Positions 60,218 through 64,000 of a stretch of DNA of 64,000 nucleotides are shown piece by piece (position 1 is the stretch's first letter; the number at the start of each line of letters is the position of its first letter). The notes under the pieces were generated by a model. That model was given only the letters and a program-made list of their open reading frames with translations. It ran no database searches and was not told where the DNA came from. The position numbers were made by a program, and so were the translations under genes. This DNA is from UBA2421 sp002343075 (GTDB lineage: Bacteria; Planctomycetota; Phycisphaerae; Tepidisphaerales; Tepidisphaeraceae). Location: the NCBI GenBank assembly GCA_937982565.1, contig CALJLN010000023.1, forward strand, positions 1 through 64,000. Direction: 5' to 3'.

Positions 60218-60841
60218 ATGCAGACAAATCATGAACTAATCGTAGAACCGATCGGCCTGGACGTGGAAAAGCTCTCCCGGCCGCTGAACTTCGCAGAGTT
60301 GTACGGTAATGACCACCCCGTCGAACTCGAGATTGGAATGGGGAAGGGAACATTCATTACCGAACAGGCGATCGCGCGAAGAGATGTGAATTTTTTCGGA
60401 ATTGAATACGCCCGATTCTACTGGCGGTATTGCAGCGACCGGCTGCGGCGGCATCATTGCGACAATGCGCGGACGGTGCGTGCCGAGGCCGGATTTTTTC
60501 TGCACGAGTTCGTTCCCGACGCATCAATCGATGTCCTGCACATCTACTTCCCCGACCCCTGGCCCAAAGCACGCCACAACAAGCGCCGCTTGGTGCAGGA
60601 AAGATTCATGCCCACGGTGCTCCGCATTCTAAGGCCCGCCGGGCGAATTCAGGTGGTGACCGACCATGCGAACTACTTTGAGCAGATAGACAGGGTAATC
60701 AGAAGTACCGCAGGGCTAGCCGTGGTTGATTACAACCGGCCCGGCTCGGCGGGGGATGGCGAGTTTGTCGGGACCAATTTTGAGCGAAAGTACCGGCGCG
60801 AAGGCCGCCCGTTCAACGCCATCGCTGCGGTGCGCGCCTGA
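60218..60841 (+). CDS. trmB: tRNA (guanine-N7-)-methyltransferase
   Basis: A 207-residue SAM-dependent enzyme methylating G46 of tRNA. LEIGMGKGTFITEQA is the SAM-binding glycine motif, NFFGIEYARFYWRYCSDRL follows, and DVLHIYFPDPWPKARHNKRRLV is the family-specific catalytic segment. Divergent from the TVP38 gene, with a 126-bp shared promoter region. Confidence 0.96.
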   Translation: MQTNHELIVEPIGLDVEKLSRPLNFAELYGNDHPVELEIGMGKGTFITEQAIARRDVNFFGIEYARFYWRYCSDRLRRHHCDNARTVRAEAGFFLHEFVPDASIDVLHIYFPDPWPKARHNKRRLVQERFMPTVLRILRPAGRIQVVTDHANYFEQIDRVIRSTAGLAVVDYNRPGSAGDGEFVGTNFERKYRREGRPFNAIAAVRA

Positions 60842-60881
60842 CCCGCGGGGGCCGGCGGTGCTAGTGGACGACGCGCGGCTT

Positions 60882-61577
60882 TCAATCGGCCGTTACTTCA
60901 TGCCAGTTCTGCATCTTTCGTGGGTGATAGGTCATCGCTGTGGGGTCAAATGAGAGGAAAAGCGATACATGTCCGTCGGCGAAGAGCACATTGTTCCCGC
61001 CGCGATGAATATTCAGCCCGCCTGGCTCACCCTTGAAAACGACCCCGACCTGCGTCGCGTCATCCTTGTCGCAATCGTCTTCAATATGGCCCGAGGTTCC
61101 GAACCCGTTGGGATAAAGCCCCGGCGCGGTGCAATCGCCGCTGAGGACGAACTGGCTGCTCTTTCTGATCTCGCCCAGTTTCATGGTCTGTCGGCCGGTG
61201 ATGAAGCTGTAGCGCGCCGTGAGAAAGTAGTTGATGCGCCGGTCTTCCGGGAAGTTGGGGCAGTTGTACACTTCGGAGGCGGGGCCAGCCATGTATTTTT
61301 CGAGTTGCTCGGTCCAGCCGTCGCCGGGCGTGTCGTCGCCGGTGCCATCTCCGCCGATGGTATGCCAAGCCGACCAGGTGGGCAGGAAAAACTTGTAGTT
61401 GCTCGCGTAGTTATTGAGCGCGATGCCCACCTGCCTGAGCTGGCTGGAGCACTTTAATGTCTTGCTCTGCTCGCGCGCCCGACTCATCGCCGGCAGCAGG
61501 ATGCCGATCAAGATGGCGATGATGCCAATCACCACCAGCAGTTCGACGAGGGTAAATGCTCTAACTTGCTTTCGCAT
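60882..61577 (-). CDS. Prepilin-type protein with H-X9-DG motif
   Basis: A 231-residue type-II/IV-pilin-like protein. MRKQVRAFTLVELLVVIGIIAILIGILLPAM has the prepilin peptidase site and hydrophobic stem; HRGGNNVLFADG is the C-terminal H-X9-DG motif of the large planctomycete-type prepilin family. AGGAG seven bases before the ATG at 61577 fixes the start. Cys pairs (KCSSQL, YNCPNF) may form disulfides. Probable role: envelope-exposed pseudopilin. Confidence 0.93.
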   Translation of the reverse strand: MRKQVRAFTLVELLVVIGIIAILIGILLPAMSRAREQSKTLKCSSQLRQVGIALNNYASNYKFFLPTWSAWHTIGGDGTGDDTPGDGWTEQLEKYMAGPASEVYNCPNFPEDRRINYFLTARYSFITGRQTMKLGEIRKSSQFVLSGDCTAPGLYPNGFGTSGHIEDDCDKDDATQVGVVFKGEPGGLNIHRGGNNVLFADGHVSLFLSFDPTAMTYHPRKMQNWHEVTAD

Positions 61578-61623
61578 AGTGATACTCCTGTTTGAACCGC
61601 ACGCCAGCCGATCGAAACCACTC

Positions 61624-62250
61624 TTACAGCTCCAAGAGATATCGACATTTCTGCCGGTCGCCTCGCTTAAAAAGCACGTTCGATTCTGGCAAATCCACAA
61701 TGTCGATCAGCGTTGCGCCAAGCCGCTCGGCGGTGCGTCGGCTGGGCCAGTTATCGGGGTTGACTGTGATAAACAACTCCTTCAAGCCGTGCGCGCGGGC
61801 CAGCGGCAACAGCAGTCGCACCGAGCGTTCGGCCAGGTGCGCCCCGCGCGCCGGGGGGTAAACGTGGTAGCCGACGTGGCCGAAGTAGGTCCGCACCTCC
61901 GGCGTATCGGCCACCCGCAGGCTGCAGCCCCCGGCAATCCTGACCGCGGGGGAATATTCGGGTCGAAGCCGCATCCAGAATGCGTACCCTCTGGCCCGCT
62001 GCTGGGAGGCGTCGCCGGGGTCATTTCCGCCGGGGGCAACTCGCAAAAAGTCAAAGAGCTGACGCCGAGTGGTGCCCGCCTCGCGCGGGGCGTCCCGAAC
62101 CGTGAGCGGGTGCTGACAGGCCTCCATCACGTCGGCAATGTGCCGGACGTCAGGCCGAATCAGCTCCAGTTCCCGATCCACCAACCTGCCCGGAACCAAC
62201 CACTGCAACAACACAGCGAGGAATCGTACGCATTCGGCCCCGGACGCCAA
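61624..62250 (-). CDS. GNAT-family N-acetyltransferase
   Basis: About 208 residues. The acetyl-CoA site is FGHVGYHVYPPARGAHLAERSVRLLLPLARAHGL followed by LFITVNPDNWPSRRTAERLGATLIDI, the standard GNAT motifs A and B. The start is uncertain: TTG at 62250, or GTG at 62181 (VDRELELIRPDVRHI), the latter giving a more typical length for the family. It resembles RimJ/RimL-type or small-molecule acetyltransferases; substrate unknown. 46 bp upstream of the prepilin gene. Confidence 0.82.
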   Translation of the reverse strand: MASGAECVRFLAVLLQWLVPGRLVDRELELIRPDVRHIADVMEACQHPLTVRDAPREAGTTRRQLFDFLRVAPGGNDPGDASQQRARGYAFWMRLRPEYSPAVRIAGGCSLRVADTPEVRTYFGHVGYHVYPPARGAHLAERSVRLLLPLARAHGLKELFITVNPDNWPSRRTAERLGATLIDIVDLPESNVLFKRGDRQKCRYLLEL

Positions 62251-62280
62251 GCAGCTTATACTATTCTTCTATAAGACGAA

Positions 62281-62310
62281 ACCGGCGGTCGATTATTTCG
62301 ACCGCCGGCT
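62281..62310 (-). terminator. Strong stem-loop between operons
   Basis: ACCGGCGGTCGA (62281-62292) pairs with TCGACCGCCGGCT (62298-62310) around a 5-nt loop. On the minus strand a short TTT follows. It ends the transcript of the 54-residue membrane protein and the coiled-coil gene. Confidence 0.7.
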
Positions 62311-62341
62311 AAAATTACTTAAGTCTTTGCCAAGTCAACAG

Positions 62342-62506
62342 TTATGGCATGGTGAAAGGATAACCCGTGAACGCCTGTCCATATTTCATGAACATGGCGA
62401 GCAGCGCCATCGCCTGAACAATCACCGCCACCCCTAGCAAGACGGTGTAAACATTGTTCCCCGCGCGAACCGGAATCACGTCGTTGCCTGCACCAATTCG
62501 ACTCAT
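62342..62506 (-). CDS. 54-residue single-helix membrane protein
   Basis: A short gene below usual length cutoffs. MSRIGAGNDVIPVRAGNN is followed by a membrane helix (VYTVLLGVAVIVQAMALLAMFM) and KYGQAFTGYPFTMP. AGGTG lies four bases before the ATG, the gap from the coiled-coil gene upstream is 47 bp, and a strong hairpin follows, so the two genes form one unit. No family recognised; it may anchor or partner the coiled-coil protein. Confidence 0.7.
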   Translation of the reverse strand: MSRIGAGNDVIPVRAGNNVYTVLLGVAVIVQAMALLAMFMKYGQAFTGYPFTMP

Positions 62507-62553
62507 ACAGCACCTGCTTAACTAGTCTCAAAACTACAGACAGCCCAAGAGGA

Positions 62554-63426
62554 TCAGAGTTGCGTCCGGACTTCAACGCCAGCGCGAACGTCGGCAATCG
62601 CCGGGCCATCGAGCCGACCTGTGGCCTCGTTCGGCTCGACGGAATCGACCGTCAGCACGCCGAGGAATTTGCCCGAGTCGCGATCAACCACCTTAAACTC
62701 CATGCCGCGCATAACGCTATCGGCCGAACCGACGGAGATGGTTGCATATGGAATGCCTGCGATGGTACGCGTTGCCCGGACAACGCCGTTAATCGGGGGT
62801 GCCCCACCGGCCAGGCCGGTTGGCGTCTCCAGGATCGAGGCGACATTTCCACCCATGTCCTTCAGAGCCTTTCCGAGCTTGCCGGACTGGTTTTGTGCCT
62901 CGGCGAACTGCTCTGCCAGGAACCGGCGTTCTCGCTCGGTTACTTCCAGCTTGTTGGTCAAATCGCTGATGGTCATGGACTGCTCAGCGTTTTGCTTGGT
63001 CATGGTGTCGTTGGTCGTGCGAAGGCTGGCTGCCATGTCCTGCAGTTTGCTCTTGGTGTCTTCGCTGCTCTTGAGCGCCTCTGTAAGCCGGCTGAGGTCG
63101 GCTGACTGCAGGGCAAGCTGCGACTGCGCCTTGGCAAGCTCTGCATCGCGGTCGGCGACGAACTTATTGGCCGCGTCGCGGGCCTGCTTCATTTGCTCAA
63201 TCTGGGCGGTTGCAGTTTTGAAGTTTTCCGTTGCAGCACGGGTGGCGTCCTCAGCGGCGGCCTTGTAGTTCTCTGCCTCCTGGTTTTTCAGGGCCAATGC
63301 CTGATTGGCAGTCTCGGCCGCCTTTCGGGCGTCTTCGACAGTGTTAACGTAAGTGACGAACGCTGCCGAAGATACAATCGACAGCACGACCAACAATACG
63401 ACGAAGATCTTCGTCAGGGGACTCAA
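62554..63426 (-). CDS. Membrane-anchored coiled-coil protein
   Basis: A 290-residue protein. It has an N-terminal membrane helix (IFVVLLVVLSIVSSAAFVTYV), a long coiled coil (about 28-190, Ala/Gln/Glu/Lys-rich) and a small beta-rich C-terminal domain (INGVVRATRTIAGIPYATISVGSADSVMRGMEFKVVD ... VEPNEATGRLDGP) that resembles domains of cell-shape proteins such as MreC in layout only. Probable role: an envelope structural protein. It precedes the 54-residue membrane protein. Confidence 0.75.
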   Translation of the reverse strand: MSPLTKIFVVLLVVLSIVSSAAFVTYVNTVEDARKAAETANQALALKNQEAENYKAAAEDATRAATENFKTATAQIEQMKQARDAANKFVADRDAELAKAQSQLALQSADLSRLTEALKSSEDTKSKLQDMAASLRTTNDTMTKQNAEQSMTISDLTNKLEVTERERRFLAEQFAEAQNQSGKLGKALKDMGGNVASILETPTGLAGGAPPINGVVRATRTIAGIPYATISVGSADSVMRGMEFKVVDRDSGKFLGVLTVDSVEPNEATGRLDGPAIADVRAGVEVRTQL

Positions 63427-63733
63427 GGGCGGCTCCTTGGATTGACGGTGTCAAATCAGTGGTGTTACGGCCTATCGCCGCATCCAGGTTCGCGCGATTT
63501 TCCGGCGAAAATCTCCGCGCCCAATGCTCGAAGTGTTATCGTATTGTGCCCTGCCGGGGTGTCAAGTTTAGGCTCGATTAACGTCAACTCACCCGCGTGA
63601 CGCCCGCGAGGCAAAAAACGCCTGTGGAACGCGAACTTCCCCCCCCTGCTCGTCAACGGCGCCCCGGGAGCGTTTCAGGCCTCATTTGCTTCAATCTAAT
63701 GGAAAATTGCGGTAGACTCCCCGATTGCGACGA
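63427..63733. other. Divergent intergenic region before lpxC
   Basis: About 300 bp between the outward-facing coiled-coil gene and lpxC. No gene, repeat or RNA element is evident; it should contain both promoters, but no clear consensus is seen. Confidence 0.5.
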
Positions 63734-64000
63734 ATGGCAGTTTTGCAGAAAACCATTTCAAGGGAAGTGAGCCTCGACGGCCGCGGGTTGTTCAGCGGCG
63801 AGCCGGTTCGGATGACGTTCGCGCCGGCGGAGCCCGGGACGGGAATCACATTTATCCGCGAACAGGGCGAAAAAGTCGCCACCATCGCCGCTCATGTCAG
63901 CAATGTGCTCAAGCGGCCGCGCCGCACCTGCCTGCGAAATGGCACGCTGCACGTCGAAACCGTCGAACATTGCATGGCGGCGCTTGCGGGGCTGCAGATT
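63734..64000 (+). CDS. lpxC: UDP-3-O-acyl-N-acetylglucosamine deacetylase, 5' part
   Basis: The first 89 codons of LpxC, cut by the window edge. MAVLQKTISREVSLDGRGLFSGEPVRM matches the N-terminus (usually SGxGLHSG), and VETVEHCMAALAGLQ carries the first zinc-binding histidine (TVEH-x3-ALAGL). LpxC makes the committed step of lipid A synthesis, so this organism should have a lipid-A-bearing outer membrane. Confidence 0.93.
   Translation, partial: MAVLQKTISREVSLDGRGLFSGEPVRMTFAPAEPGTGITFIREQGEKVATIAAHVSNVLKRPRRTCLRNGTLHVETVEHCMAALAGLQI

Noticed and set aside
1..64000. CRISPR array, rRNA genes, transposases or prophage genes
   Set aside because: None seen; no regularly spaced 25-40 bp repeats and no IS-type inverted repeats with a transposase.

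Overview
The window looks like a chromosomal piece of a GC-rich planctomycete, probably from the Phycisphaerae side of the phylum (inference). The evidence is an LEPR-type N-terminal motif on a large secreted protein, PEP-CTERM proteins, a prepilin-type protein with the H-X9-DG motif, a flagellar rod/ring/hook-filament junction cluster, and lpxC (lipid A, hence an outer membrane) at the right edge.

Layout. 1-1.3 kb: two integron-type gene cassettes bounded by attC-like hairpins, with no integrase in view, followed by a VOC protein and a small orphan gene. 2.2-15.5 kb (minus strand): flagellar genes in the order flgF, flgG, flgA, flgH, flgI, then flgJ, flgN, flgK, flgL. Between flgI and flgJ sit a PEP-CTERM gene and a broken 716-residue pectate-lyase-fold gene. 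Sigma-54-type promoter sequences stand in front of both flagellar blocks. 15.5-24.5 kb: membrane and hypothetical proteins, a ROK sugar kinase, a secreted SGNH/PKD/DNRLRE protein, a DUF4394 PEP-CTERM protein, dnaK, and a DUF2141 lipoprotein. 24.6-34.3 kb: hypothetical genes, a STAS protein, a TMTC-like membrane glycosyltransferase with TPRs, a long Cys/Met-family PLP enzyme, ankyrin and VOC proteins, tRNA-Ser(UGA) and RNase R.

34.5-36.5 kb: a promoter, a textbook SAM-I riboswitch with terminator, a threonine-synthase-family enzyme with an unusual PLP-lysine motif, and a CysO-like sulfur carrier ending in GG. I read this as a candidate thiocarboxylate-dependent homocysteine (methionine) route.

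36.5-42.5 kb: uracil-DNA glycosylase, a GGQ ribosome-rescue-type protein, and polysaccharide genes (GT4, UDP-glucose dehydrogenase, a WecA/MraY-like transferase). 42.5-50.5 kb: a compact purine/ureide degradation run: adenine deaminase, ureidoglycine aminohydrolase, a KARI-family protein that has lost the catalytic lysine and both second-subunit glutamates, an allantoate amidohydrolase-OHCU decarboxylase fusion, uricase, HIU hydrolase and allantoinase. 50.5-64 kb: a DUF2130 protein, a porin-like barrel, an ICMT-like membrane protein, an HxxxD acyltransferase, a cell-wall amidase, a Gfo/Idh/MocA oxidoreductase, a TVP38 protein, trmB, a prepilin-type protein, a GNAT protein, a coiled-coil membrane protein with a 54-residue membrane partner, and the start of lpxC.

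The two observations most worth following are the SAM-riboswitch/ThrC-like/CysO-like operon and the altered KARI homologue inside the ureide cluster.
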